Assembly (NCBI GenBank): GCA_015680685.1
Contig: MNCI01024031.1
Coordinates: 662,415-726,414 of the forward strand
DNA from: Gnetum montanum
Lineage: Eukaryota; Streptophyta; Gnetopsida; Gnetales; Gnetaceae
DNA: 64,000 nucleotides
Direction of reading: 5' to 3'
Below the pieces are notes generated by a model. It worked only from the letters and a program-made list of their open reading frames with translations. It searched no databases and was not told where the DNA came from. Each line of letters starts with the position of its first letter. The first letter of the stretch is position 1. Positions 44,280-56,807 of this stretch are shown here, in pieces. A program made the translations under genes and the position numbers.

Positions 44280-46140
44280 TCTTGTGAAGAGGGTTAGTAG
44301 AACAAAGACCTGGTTGTACAAAAAGAGTAAAAGTGATTCTACATGTCATGTTCTTATTCAAAAAAGAACCTTGAAATTAAGAATTTTTTGTAGAACTAGA
44401 AAATGGTTCTACCAACAAATGCATAAGTAGTTATACCAAGTCAACTCTATTAACATGGAAAAGTTCGTAATTCTGAAAAATGGTTCTATAAGGGATGTAC
44501 TTTTTGGCTCTACCACGTCATCTCATTATGTGGCACAAGTTCATTGAACCTAAAAGTGATTCTATGAAAGGGCTTTATAAACAATAAGATTCTATGAGCT
44601 ATGTTGAAAAGCTCTTGTAAGATACTAAACACTTGCCTCTACCTTACCAAACCAGATATTTTAGTAGAAACCATAGATTAGAATTTGGTTCTACAAAGAA
44701 AACCAAAAATGATTCTACAAGTTATGTTATCATAAAGCAAGCTTGTATGTAGAACCAAAATCAAACCTTATAAGTAATCTCATTTTCCACTTTAAGAAAT
44801 CAATGTTTGAAGTAATGTCATGTATTGTAATGAGAGAATTTGATTACGTGGTTCATATAATCAAAATTTGATTTTATAAGCACAAAATCAGCTCTGCCAC
44901 ATCAACTCCATTGTAAAAAAATTCTATAGAACCTAAATTTTTTTCTACATAAAATCTTAAAATCAATTCTACAAGCTATGTCATTAGAGCGTATTGAAAT
45001 AAGATTCTATATAGAATTGAAAGTTAGCTCAACAAGTAATCTCATTTTTACTTCTACCAAGTTAGCATTCAAAGTGGTGCCAAGAGAAAAATTGAAGTAC
45101 ATAGTACCAAAAATTAGGTTTCACAAAAAGCTTATGAAATAGTTCTACCACATCAGCCTTAGAAAAAATACATTGCTTGCAAAGTTAGAAATTGGTTCTA
45201 CAAGAAAACATAAAATTGTCTTTAACACTTGAGCTCCTAAAAAATCAATTACTTCATTAAGTTAAGGAAAGGAAATTTTAGAAGGACTTTGCCATGACAT
45301 GCTTGTATGAAATTTTATAGAATCAAAATTGTCTAAAATAGTTATACAAATAAATAACTAAAAGATGGGTTAAAAAGTTTTGAAAAGACATTTATCTCTT
45401 ATTACCATGTCAACTCTTTTATCAAAATGCAATTGTTAAATCGAAAACAAGTTCTATAGAAGAAATCTAAGATAGTTCTATAAACCATGTCAACATAGGA
45501 AAGAACTACTACTGGTAGAGTTAAAATTTGATTCTACAAGCAAGTGTAAAATTGGTTGTACCATGTCAGTGTATTCGTAGAACTAATTTATGGAACCAAA
45601 ATTCAACTCTATAAATGGACTTAAAAATCATCTCTACAAATCACATTAGCTTGGGAAAATTAATAAAATTCTTGGATTAGGATAGTAAATTCAAAAAGAT
45701 GAACCTTGAGTAAACTCTATAATGCCAGTTCATAGAACCAAAAATGAATTCTACAAAGCAAAGCCCAAAATGGTTCTATAAGACACATTAAGATAAACAG
45801 AGATCATCTTGGATCCACTAAGAATTACAAGATTAATTTTCTCACATGTACATTTTATTTTAATATAGCTCAACATATTATAGATCTAGAGAATATTATA
45901 TAGCTTATAGAGTCAAAATTCAGTTCTGTACAAAGGTTCTATGACCGATCTTCAATGTCACCTCTTTTGTAGAATGAATACATAGAACCAAAAATTGATC
46001 CTATAAGAAAGAGGTTCTATGAACTAACATCAGCACAGAATTACTTAAAAAGGAAGTTATACGACAATCTCACATATTAGCTAAAACTATAGAATCCAAA
46101 ATGATTCTACAAATAAATTATATAAGTTTTAAAAACATTA
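44280..46140 (+). repeat. Degenerate ~80-bp tandem array (TTCTAC/CATGTCA motif)
   Basis: Recurrent pieces are ATTGGTTCTACAAG, CTAAAATGGTTCTA, ACCATGTCAACTCT and GTAGAACCAAAA. The ACCA(T/A)GTCA marker recurs with spacing near 80 bp (for example 45403, 45483, 45563). The motif holds both GTTCTAC and GTAGAAC, so each unit has a small dyad. It sits upstream of copy 2 of the unknown ORF, as the 121-bp array sits upstream of copy 1; the two arrays differ in sequence. Confidence 0.7.
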
Positions 46141-46727
46141 TCATGTTAATAGAAGAAAAATAAAAATAAATTCTTCAAAATAGTTGGATTATTCTTATAA
46201 ATTAAGCTCTAGATATGCTAAATAGAAGCTAAGCCAATGAGANAGTTCTACAAGAAAACATAAAATTGTCTTTAACACTTGAGCTCCTAAAAAATCAATT
46301 ACTTCATTAAGTTTAGGAAAGGAAATTTTAGAAGGACTTTGCCATGACATACTTGTATGAAAGTTTATAGAATCAAAATTGTCTAAAATAGTTATACAAA
46401 TAAATAACTAAAAGATGGGTTAAAAAGTTTTGAAAAGACATTTATCTCTTATTACCATGTCAACTCTTTTATCAAAATGCAATTGTTAAATCGAAAACAA
46501 GTTCTATAGAAGAAATCTAAGATAGTTCTATAAACCATGTCAACATAGGAAAGAACTACTACTGGTAGAGTTAAAATTTGATTCTACAAGCAAGTGTAAA
46601 ATTGGTTGTACCATGTCAGTGTATTCGTAGAACTAATTTATGGAACCAAAATTCAACTCTATAAATGGACTTAAAAATCATCTCTACAAATCACATTAGC
46701 TTGGGAAAATTAATAAAATTCTTGGAT
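45195..46727. repeat. 483-bp duplication around a single-N gap
   Basis: 45195-45677 and 46245-46727 are almost identical, and the sequence just before the N at 46243 (AAGCTCTAGATATGCTAAAT...CAATGAGA, about 46200-46242) recurs at 46786-46828. This is the pattern of two overlapping contigs or two haplotypes joined at one N, the right copy lacking about 460 bp present in the left one. Confidence 0.85.
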
Positions 46728-46899
46728 AAAATTAATAAAATTCTTGAATTTTGGTTCCATTTATAAAAGAAAAATAAAATAAATTAAGCTCTAGATATGC
46801 TAAATAGAAGCTAAGCCAATGAGAATAAGGATGAGGTAATAAACCTAAAGATTTTAATAAAGATCAGTAGGGTAGCTCGATGAAATCAAAGGTCATAAC

Positions 46900-49800
46900 A
46901 TGTGTTAAAAACAAAGTCAAACAACCTATCTAAAAGAAAATCAATCAAAGAATAAATCTTTAAGTATAAATAAGTAGGATCATAGCATATTTTGAATGTA
47001 GAGCCATTAATAGTCACAACTAAGAACTACGATAGAGCTACCATTGAAGTGCAAAAGAGCATTTCCAAGTTCTTACAAAATCTATTGGAAAGTTAGCCAA
47101 AATGTCTCACAAGGAGAAATAAGAGGCACCTTAGAAATTCTAGGATATCGATACTTTTGCTTTCTCTAAGTGCCTACAATAGTTTAATCTAATTATTTAT
47201 CAACTTTAACAATGGATCAATGTCATGCAACTAGAGCTAGAAGTGAAAGAAGCATACTTGTTTAACTTTAACGAACACCACAACTTAATAGAAAAATTAG
47301 TTCTTCGATCCATCGAATTAATGGAGGAATGACGAGAGATATATAAGAAAATGGAACTCCTTTAGCTTGGCTTTAGGTCCAAGGAAAACCTCATCAGAAA
47401 TAACCTTAATTGCTTCATAGCAGAAAGAGTATATGAGAAAGACAAGCTCTAATTCAAAGGAAATATAGAGTGCTACATCGACATTAGTGTTAGAAAGACA
47501 TATGAGCTCTATAGAATTATAGAGCCAGACATTACAAAGATAGAAGCTTAACAATTTAATGAGGAAGTACTAGGCAGAAATTTTTGGAACCATCCTAAAT
47601 CTGGAAAAATCATCAAGCTCCCACCAACTAATCTAGCAAAGGCATGGGGATACACGAACACCATTTCAAAGGCTTCAAAGCTTTGGTTTCATTGTAGGAT
47701 TTTCATTTCAACATTAAATTTTTGTTCAGGCTATGAGATTAATATAGTCATTGATTATCATATTTAGGCATGGGTAGCGCTAAAAAATAAGAAGCATTTC
47801 TTTCTAGTTCAATATATGAATGATGTTTTGCAATGTAGTCTTTCAAAAATTCATGAACAAGGGGTCCAATTAAATCTCAATTCATTAATACTAGATTATC
47901 TATTGAGTGAAGTTCTTGAGTCTAAAATAATAGTCCCAATTTTTTTTATTATGCATCACAAAGAAGAGCTTTTCCAAAAGATCCTTGTTATGATTTCTTC
48001 CCCGTTGTCTACCAGAGGAGCTATTTTGATGCACAAGACTGAGAATTCTTAATGAATTTACTTTATCCTCATTTGATAAAGTTAATTTTTTGATTTTTCC
48101 CACTAAGAGTCAACTAACAAATAATCAATGAAATAAGGACAAAATTTCAAGGAGTTATCTTCCTACATGCTCATTATACTCAAATTCCTATAATAGGTTT
48201 TGAAGGGAAGGCTTTCAAGTTGCCTAGATTTGTGGCTCCTTATTTGACATCTTTAGAAGTTGGATGCATATGTGAGAAAGTCCTCTAAGACATTACTATA
48301 AGCATAAGGAGGTATTCCCTTTAAAATTTGGATTTTGGAAATTTATCAACTTAGGACATCTAAGGGCAATGACCAAGAGATACAAAGAGCAATGTAGTTT
48401 CCTTCTAGCTCCAAGGAGAATATACTCAACTGATGAGTGGCAAGGTACCCCTACACTCAACCATATGAATACGAGCCTTACATGCGTGATCTGGTCGAAC
48501 TCCACAGACAGACTAGTTGTGGCATCTAGATAGTTAGCCTTAGGTCGTAATTCACTATCTTCCCACTTGGACTAGTATTAGCTTTGTCTTGTATGGTTTA
48601 GTCCAGAGTGAGGTGTATGATGTGGTTCTAACCTAATGCTACTCCTAGATATGATGGTAAATAAGATTAACTAAGCTAAGAGAGAAAGGGTGAGAGATAA
48701 TCTAACTAGCCTAAGTGTGATGAGCATCCGTTCCTTGATTATCCGTACACATCTTGGACTTCGTGCACAACTACCACTGGGATTACCAAGCGTAGATCCT
48801 AGGTACGCTACTGGGTTACCAAGTAGTCACACTTAAATGCTCGTAATCAAGTCATACTCATTCCTCATTTAACATGAGTTTAAGGGTAAGAAGAGATTAA
48901 CTAGTAAAGCATTAAATAACAATTAAATAATTAATTAATCTAAGTGAATGCTACAATGATGAAGTAATCTCGATCTTTATTTCTGGTCATGTGTGTGTCC
49001 AAGTACGTCACACTCAAATAAGGATGCCATACAATTACATTCACCACATTGCGGGCATACACTAGGAAATATTCTAACTCTGGAATGATAAAACTGCAAG
49101 AGTCTAGCTAAGGGTCTAAATCTAAGTGGAGAAACAAGGGAGAGCCACCTCTTATTTATAGAACTGGCAGCTGGGTGCATTATCGTGGGTGCATTATCGC
49201 AGCTATCAGCAAATTCATGACTCATCATCAACTATTAAAACTAGAAAAGTCTATCAACCAAATAAAACAAACATAGTGTATCTTAAGATAATGGATAGAG
49301 TGGTAAATCAAGCCAAGGATGAAGCTCCAAGATAACTAAAGAGGATTCTATCAATGAATCTATTAGCTATAGCTTATGATACCCTAATCATTGAAGTATG
49401 CAAGTTAATGGAGGATAGGAACCATCCCTTGGTTAGATATCTCTCAGAAGAATACTTGGCTTAGATGGAAGAAAATTATTTCTCTCAGAAGCTAATGGAG
49501 CCAAAAGATGCAATGCTAGATGAAAGCTTTCCCTTTGACAATGAATTTGCAAGAGTTAGAGCCATGAGAAAAACAAAGATTGAGTAAGAAAAGCAAAAAA
49601 GGAGCTATAACAATGAGAACTACTAGAGCAACAAAGATTAAAAGAGCTACAACAATAGTAGATTTTGGAACAACAGAGATTAAAAGAGCAAGAGTAGCAA
49701 CAACTACAACTACATCAGCAGAAAGAAGAAGAAAGCTCATCCTCAGCCCTTGATTTTTCATCAAGATACTTAATCATAAGAGATACTTGGTCTTTCAGAG

Positions 49801-50540
49801 AAAAAGAAAAAGAAGGGTGCATCATCCTAAGCCAAAAACTATCCACAAAGCCAAATATAGAAGCTAGCATCATCTTTTAGTACAAAGAGGATGATCAACA
49901 AATTGAAAAGTAGAAGCTTATGATGTCCCATCAGGATATGTTAGAGACTATAGCTATTTTGATTAAAGATGTGAGATAAATAGCTGATAATCAAATAGCT
50001 ATGCTCAAAGAATTTCTTATGCAAAAGGAACATAAGACATCAAAGGTACGGGAGGAATTGAAAAGCTCCAAGGAAGAAAACAAGCAGCTCAAAGTAATGA
50101 TTACTATCAAGGATTCATTGCTAGAAAGTAAAGAATCCAAAGCAACTTAGATGGAAGAAAGGCTACCTATGGTGATCTCAAAATTAGAATACAATAGAAA
50201 GGATTGGAATTATGAGTGAAACTACTAAGAAGAAGTTGGAATTGAAACAAGTTTGTTCTATTACAAGAGGTGTATTAACAAAAAAAAAAACCAATTCCAT
50301 AACTAAATTAGGTTTAGAAGAAACAAGCACTAAATAAATCCTTAAGAAGCTTAGTGATACTAAACCAAATACAATGAATCAGGTTGTTAAGGTTCTCCTG
50401 AATCATGGGAGATTATCTCAACAATTATCAATTAAAAGGCTCCAGATTCAAATAATGAAGAGAATTTATCAAGAAACCAAATAATTGTCGAATGGTCTAT
50501 AATTATATGAGGAAACTGTAAGGCATATGAAGCGTTAAAT
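46900..50540 (+). pseudogene. Unknown ORF family, copy 2, interrupted by a solo LTR
   Basis: Family not recognised. From about 47103 (MSHKEK) the frame reads, with stops, LELEVKEAYLFNFNEHHNLIEKLVLRSIELMEE, then LPPTNLAKAWGYTNTISKASKLWFHCRIFISTLNF. Open part 47816-48052 includes NDVLQCSLSKIHEQGVQLNLNSLILDYLLSEV. It corresponds in place and style to copy 1 (KNKKHFFLVQYMN versus NNKPFHLVYFMN). It is split by a solo LTR (48431-49227) and continues with LMEDRNHPLVRYLSEEYLA. It ends in a charged coiled-coil part (49860-50170: MLETIAILIKDVR, LKSSKEENKQLKVMITIKDSLLESKE). The antisense frame 49516-49764 is a hydrophobic shadow. Confidence 0.5.
48431..49227 (-). repeat. Solo LTR of the TGATGAG superfamily
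   Basis: 797 bp, plus-strand reading begins TGATGAGTGGCAAGGTACCCC and ends GACTCATCA, with exact target duplication TCAAC (48426-48430 and 49228-49232). No internal part remains, so it arose by recombination between two LTRs. It is closest to the E LTR type (GGTTTAGTCCAGAGTGAGG block). Contains both conserved core motifs (CTGGGATTACCAAGCG and CTGGGTTACCAAG). Confidence 0.92.
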
Positions 50541-51295
50541 TTTTGTAACTGTTGTAATTGCTAGTTGCTAGTATATGAAGCCCAAAGTAGAAAGAAAAAG
50601 GGGAAATATAAACTTGAAGAAAGTTTGTAAAGACTATTTATATAATGGAATTTTGAATAGGTTTTATCTATCTATTTTATCTTTCATCTCTTAGCTAGCA
50701 TTTTAAGTTTTGGAATATTACACAACTTTTCCTTATTTTTTCTAGCTTAAATATTACATAACTACATTGGCATGGATTTCTAGTTTTGGAATAGGTTATT
50801 TTCTCTATGAGCTAGGGTTTAACTTATTCCTATTATTTTAGTTGAATGAGATAGCTTCAATAAGTATTAGTTTTGAATCATCTTTACATAAGAAATATTA
50901 TAATATTTATATGTTTTTGAGCTTTAAAAGTAATCTCTCTACCTCAGTCTCTTAGTTTGTTTCATAAATCTTTTATGATTTAGCATCAAGAAGTTAGCTA
51001 ACAGATAGCTCAAAACTTAAGATAAACATTTTCTATAAAACTATTCATTTACTATATGTGTTGTGCAAGTTTTAAAGCTAGACTTATAGGAGAGCTATTT
51101 GATTTCTTTAATTATGTTAAGAGATAGCTAGAAGGGATATTCATAGTTATATATAAGACAATTGTTTCTTAGAAGATTATTATTATTAAATACACCTAGC
51201 CATATTAGTTCATTTATACCATCAAAAGCTATTTGGAGGTATCCGTGCCTTGGTGGTACTAGAGACCAACAACCACCTAAAATGAGTTATACTAA
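50540..51295 (+). repeat. Probable LTR-like segment, copy 2
   Basis: AT-rich, with TATTTATATAATGG near 50635 and the terminal block TTGGAGGTATCCGTGCC...ACTAGAGACCAACAACCACCTAAAATGAG (51230-51290), which matches 42708-42770. Boundaries uncertain. Confidence 0.4.
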
Positions 51296-51299
51296 AGCT

Positions 51300-53167
51300 A
51301 TTTTCCTAGAGTAGGCTCACGTTCTTGCACCAACAAAGGTATTGACCTACTACCAATACCTTTTGCACCTACTATGCAACTAGCCAAGGCCATCTATTAG
51401 GCATTTGTTCTAAAAAAGTGAATGTAATTGGTTAAATAAATATTATAATTTTATTTTTATGATGAATAAAATGTCCTTTTTATGAGTAAGGATGTACAAA
51501 TAAAACCTAATTCTTTGTATTAGTAATTATAAAGTTGGACAAAATGTTAATAACATAATTTCTTGAAAATTTTAAATATTAATAAAACTTTGTTTGCTTT
51601 CTTCTATAAAAATCAAAGATTTTATAATATTTTGAAAAATGTTTAAGTAATTACCATATGATTAAAAAATTCTATTTAAAATATAAAACAATAGAAAAAA
51701 TAGAATTTTCTTATTTATAATTCTTCACTTTGAGTCTTTTCCTTACTAGTACTTTCACAACTTCCTATAGATTTATTTGATATTAAAGTCAAAAATTCAG
51801 CCCTTCTCAACCTGTCAAAGCCATTTTATGACATAAGTATTTATAGAAGTCTTAGTGAAGGGCATTAGTATTTCTATTATGACATAAGAAGTAAAAAAAA
51901 AGTTTAATAATTAACATATATAGATACAATGTTATGTTGATATGTGTACCAATAAAATTTAGTGTATAGTACTTTCAATATTGCCAATGAAATTTGAAAC
52001 ATGGTGCCAATGCAAAGAATCATATTGATGTGTATTTCATATGATAATAATAGTAATAGTTAATTTTTTATTGGTGATTTAGATGTTAGATTTGCAGTAA
52101 ATTTTATTAGGGGTACTTTTAGCATAGCATCTTTATTATCTATTGTTTTGGTATGAAGATAATATGAAGTGCATATACTCCTAAATAATATGCATCAAGT
52201 GTGTCTTGTATAGGGTTTATTTATACCTCAACATTGGACTTGCATTAACAATCTCTTATGCATGTTTTTGAGCTACTTTATTTTGAGCCTACATCAAGTG
52301 TATTTTATGTTCTCTACTCAACCACCTCCAAAACATAATAAAATATGGTTCAAAAGCAAACTATAAATAGTTTTGTCCTGCAATGTTAAATTCTTTTTAA
52401 TGTTTTGTGGTTATTTCTTTTCATTTTTTATGTTTTCTTATTTACTTATTTTGTATTCACACTTAGAATTCTTATAATTATTTGTTTTATTTTACATATT
52501 ATTCTATCTTAATAGTTAGTTTATCATATATGAGATAAAGTGAAAGGATGATCATTTACTTTATTTTGCTTATTTATTTTCTACAATGGTTTCAGTTGTA
52601 CTTTTGGTCCTTTATACTTTTTCTTCATTATGATCTTGCTACACAATGCTACTTTTAAAGACCTTCAAATAGGTTATCTAAATTTTATTTTCTTGTATTT
52701 TTTTTTTTACTTTCAACTAAAGTAAAACTAAAGATTTATTATGTCTAAAAATCCACACAATCTATTGAATAGATATTGCATTTTTATGAAAAATAAAGAC
52801 AGACTCTACAAATTAACTAAGCATCAATGGGACAACAAAAATAAATCATATAAACTTTTCTTGCAACATTATAACATCTTCTTAGATGGGTAGCCACAAC
52901 ATAAAAAAGAAACACATGCAACTCATCTTCAAAGACTTTTTTTTAAAAAAACAATGTATTCACTACTTACTTTATGCCTTCAAAATTGATTATTTTCATT
53001 AGTTATCATTACACATTCTACTTTGCCTTAAAAGGAGAGTAAAATTTATCCTACATGATTGAAGGTAAAGCTAAAATTCTCCCTTATGAAAAAAATGGAT
53101 GGAGATAAATTTTTATCCCTATTTGATATCTTTTGAGGAATTAATAAAGCATCACCATTTTTAATGC
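51300..53167. other. AT-rich intergenic sequence, no gene recognised
   Basis: No ORF above 60 codons, no RNA gene and no clear repeat seen in this 1.9 kb. Confidence 0.5.
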
Positions 53168-53172
53168 CTTTT

Positions 53173-53860
53173 TGATGAAGCATCAGTTAGTTGCATTGAT
53201 GCAGCTGCTTTGATGCAACTGCTTAAAGAAAACCGCTTCAACACAGCTACTTCAAAGTAGTCGCATCAACATGGCTACATCGAAGTAGCCCCATCGATGT
53301 AAATGATGCATTGATGAGGCCTTTTTAACATAGTGTCTATTTTTACCTGTAAATACATGTGCTCCCACTATGTATTGGCATTCTTTGATCAATAAAGTAG
53401 TTGAACTCTTGTAATTTTATTTTGTAGTCTTAAAGAACAATTAGTGAGTGCTCGCAATGTGGATTTGAGTTAGTTGCATGGCATCTTATTCTAGTGGCAA
53501 TGTACCTGAACACATTCTATGAACAACAATAAGCTCGAGACTGATTCTTATTCATTACAACACTTTAACCTAGATTAAATTTACTTTTAATGTAATGAAT
53601 ATTCCATGTACTTAGTTAATATTTATGTTTCCATGCATGTTAATGAATTGGCAAAATGAGTGCAACTAGTTTNTGCCTCACTTTGGACTAAACCATATAT
53701 GACAAAGCTACCACTAGTCCAAGTGGGAAGATAGTGAACTGCGATCAAGGCATAATGATCTAGATACCACAACTAGTCCCATCCATGGAATTCAACCAAA
53801 TCGTGCATGAACGCTTGTGATTTGTATGGTTGGGCATAGGTAATACCTCGCTGCTCATCA
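53173..53860 (+). repeat. Solo LTR, plus strand, with a gap
   Basis: Begins TGATGAAGCATCAG and ends CGCTGCTCATCA, with exact target duplication CTTTT (53168-53172 and 53861-53865). At 688 bp it is about 180 bp shorter than the E LTRs; the missing part falls at the N (53673) and includes the conserved core. U3 (53173-53320) is an array of GATGCA and GCTTC/GAAGC short dyads. Confidence 0.88.
53673..53673. other. Assembly gap (single N)
   Basis: Inside a solo LTR, where about 180 bp including the conserved core is missing against related LTRs. Confidence 0.85.
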
Positions 53861-53989
53861 CTTTTTTAGCCAAAATTTTTACTTCCAACTCAAGCTCATT
53901 TCCTTTCTAATATTGAAAAAAATATTATTAAATACATAGCTTATAATAAGGATAATAATTTAAAATGCAATGTTTTCATACCTAAAGCT

Positions 53990-55534
53990 TGTTAGAGATG
54001 TGAAGACAAAATTTGTAATTAACTTGTATCGAACTTCACTTTTGTGTCATTTAGTTTTACAATTTTCTAAAATATGAAAAGAAGATTAAGATATTTAAAA
54101 CTTGTTGTAAAAGAAAAATTGAAGACATGTCTAAGTTAATTATTAGTTGTTTCCATTATTGCAATCCTAGATGTGGCTATTTAAATCCATCTTGGGTTTA
54201 TGGCGAGTGAGTTGAGAGTGTATGCTCTCTTGTGTAAGGGTTGCTATGTGGAAGTAATTGACTTGTGATATTTATAAATATCTTTGTGTATCTTTGTAGT
54301 TTTGAAGATGTTGTAAAAAGTTGAGAAGTCATTTTCCCATTTATCTCCCTTTTTTCTCTCTCACTCCATTATGCAAGTTTTATTTCCCTATAGTTATGTT
54401 ATTTTTGTGCTGGGTAATATTTGCAAATAATTTTTTTTTGCACAATGTGTAATTACTTACAAGTGGTATCAAAGTAAGGTTGAGCAAGGTTAAGTTGTGC
54501 AATGTTTGTTATTAGTGGAGCATAAAAGGTATTACAGGGTGGATTGTTTGTAGATTTTTTTTTCTATTTCAGTGCAAACTATTTTAGTGGAAGCTATGTA
54601 TAAGATGGTAAAAAATGTCTTTTTTTTTGTTCTCATTAATGGATGAAATAGATGAAAAAGAAAAGAGACCAGGATGCTTGCACTATCATGAGATTGGACA
54701 TGTGTGAAAAAGGATTGCTTTGTTTTGATACATGATGATGTTATCTCTTGGATTTGTTGCTATTGAAAAGACATCTTATTATTATGTCAAAGTCTAACCT
54801 ACAAGTCTCTTTTGTTTTGTTCAAGTTTTGTGTCAACATGTATTATGGTTTTTTGGAATAGTACTAGGTAATGCTGGTTTAATGTTATCTCATGTTTTTT
54901 TTGGCTTAAGGAGGCCTTGTCCATTAGGATGTTTCATGCAGAGATGCTCCTCGAATGATTGCGTGCACACCTATGATTTTTCTGCATGTTGTGGAAGGCA
55001 TGGAGTATTGATTAATGAAGTCGTTTTAGCTCATTTTTCATCAGTTTGAGTGATTTTATCTTCAAGTGGAAGATTGTTAGGGATGTGAAGACAAAATCTA
55101 TAATTAACTTGTGTTGAAATTTAATTTTGTCTTGTTTAGTTTTAGATTTTTCTAAAATATGGAAAAAAGATTAAGATATCTAAAATTTGTTGTAAAAGAA
55201 AAAGTGAAGACATGTCTAAGTTAATTATTAGTTGTTTCCATTATTGTAATCCTAGATGTGGCTATTTAAATCCAACTTGGGTTTATGGCGAGTGAGTTGA
55301 GAGTGTGTGGCCTCTTGTGTAAGGGTTGTTGTGTGGAAGCAACTAGCTTGTGATATTTGTAAACATCTCTGTGTATCTCTGTAGTTTTGAAGATTTTGAA
55401 GTTGCTTTCCTATTTATTTTCCTTGTTTCTCTCTCAATACATTCTGCAAGTTTTATTTCCCTATTGTTATGTTATTTTTGTGTCAGGTAATATTTATGAA
55501 TAACGATTTTTTGCACAATGCGTAATTAGTAACA
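53990..55534 (+). mobile_element. Small Ty1/copia element, internally deleted
   Basis: LTRs 53990-54461 (472 bp) and 55075-55534 (460 bp) start TGTTAG(A/G)GATGTGAAGAC and end TTACA/TAACA, with exact target duplication AAGCT (53985-53989 and 55535-55539). PBS TGGTATCAAAGTAAGG (54464-54479) is the initiator-Met type usual for copia. PPT AAGTGGAAGAT lies at 55064-55074. The 613-bp interior has no pol, only a decayed gag knuckle CLHYHEIGHV...KRI (about 54680-54720). It is a non-autonomous or deletion derivative. The open frame 54828-55049 has no recognised match. Confidence 0.88.
54464..54479 (+). other. Primer-binding site of copia element (tRNA-iMet type)
   Basis: TGGTATCAAAGTAAGG, close to the common TGGTATCAGAGC form. 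Confidence 0.8.
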
Positions 55535-55539
55535 AAGCT

Positions 55540-56807
55540 TACATATTATCTTTTTTGGACAAGAATGTAACAATCATATCATGATCTTAATTGCTAATAA
55601 AACCATCATTTATTACATGATCAAAAGATATCAATAGAAGGTCGTAATATCCTTCAACATTTAACAAACCTACCAATAGATATATAACATTACCATATTT
55701 AACATTAATGACTAGAAATTATGTCTAATTTAACAAAAGCATGTAACAAATTGGCTTATTATAAAGTAAAAGTTGTTTCCAACTAACAATCTCCATTACT
55801 TCTTCTAGGTTCTAAAACCTCTTAGTAATCATTAAATAATATAATTTTAATTCTGATGTAATATTAAATATTACATGATTAAAACATTAACACAAAAAGT
55901 ACATGGTACAGCAATAAAGCAATGGAGTAATCTACCATCAATGCTTTTCTCTCATGCATATAATTAACAATATGAACATTGCTAGTTCTTTTACCAATGA
56001 TATGTATAGCACAAATTACAAGAAATACATAAATTGTGAATAATATAGTGACAGTTATACCAAAGCAACAACAAGGGATCACCACTTGGAGTGAGAGTCA
56101 GGGGCTTATTTCTCAAGTCATAAGACCTAGGTTTGAGCCTATGTGCAACCACTCAAAAGAGGTTAGGCTTTCACTCATCCATCTACGCTCCTAGGATCCT
56201 ACCCTGGAAAGATAAGCATTGAGCCTCTAAGTGATGATCTTTTACACCACAATAACAAACAACAACTACTATGAGAATATTACTTGTTCAAACACTAGCA
56301 ATTTTAGTGTCACTCTATTATTGAAGATATAAATGCTAATCAAACATTTCCTCCATTATTAAAAATAATTTCAACCACTACACCCATGCGTCCAATGCTA
56401 CCTCCTCTGTAAATTAACATATAAAGTTGTCATAGATAATTAGAAAATTAGACATAACTACTATTACCATCTTTAATCCAAGCTATTTAACAATATCTTA
56501 AAAACTATTATTCCTGTTAAAGTTACTTCCAAAAAAAAAAAGAAAAAACAAAAAAAAAAACAAAAACAAATGTCATGTTACTTATTCAGAGTTATCAACA
56601 CACTTCATTCACTTAAATAAAATGAATGTACTAAATATACATGTTATGTTATGTTATAATTATTACATGAAAGGCACTCAAGCAAATCATCCATAATAAC
56701 ATGTTCTTCAAAATATAAAAGACAACACTGTGAGGAAGTAGCTTCTTGTCAGATCATTACTTTACTTTACTTGACAATAACTTCACTTTTTTACAACTAT
56801 TACTACA
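55540..56807. other. AT-rich intergenic sequence with a possible SINE piece
   Basis: No gene recognised. At 56085-56220, ACTTGGAGTGAGAGTCAGGG and AGACCTAGGTTTGAGCCT resemble the A and B boxes of a tRNA-derived SINE; the B-box match (GGTTTGAGCC) is imperfect and no terminal tract is clear. An A-rich stretch is at 56528-56570. The last five bases, CTACA, are the target duplication of E. Confidence 0.35.

Noticed and set aside
49516-49764. Minus-strand hydrophobic 82-codon frame
   Set aside because: Antisense of charged AAC/AAG/GCA-rich sequence in the unknown ORF; no conserved signal.
54828-55049. 73-codon Cys-rich frame in the copia interior, possible secreted peptide
   Set aside because: No signal peptide, no conserved pattern recognised, lies in decayed copia sequence.
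56085-56220. tRNA gene or clear SINE
   Set aside because: Only a weak B-box-like match; no cloverleaf and no clear tail or target duplication. Kept only as a low-confidence note.
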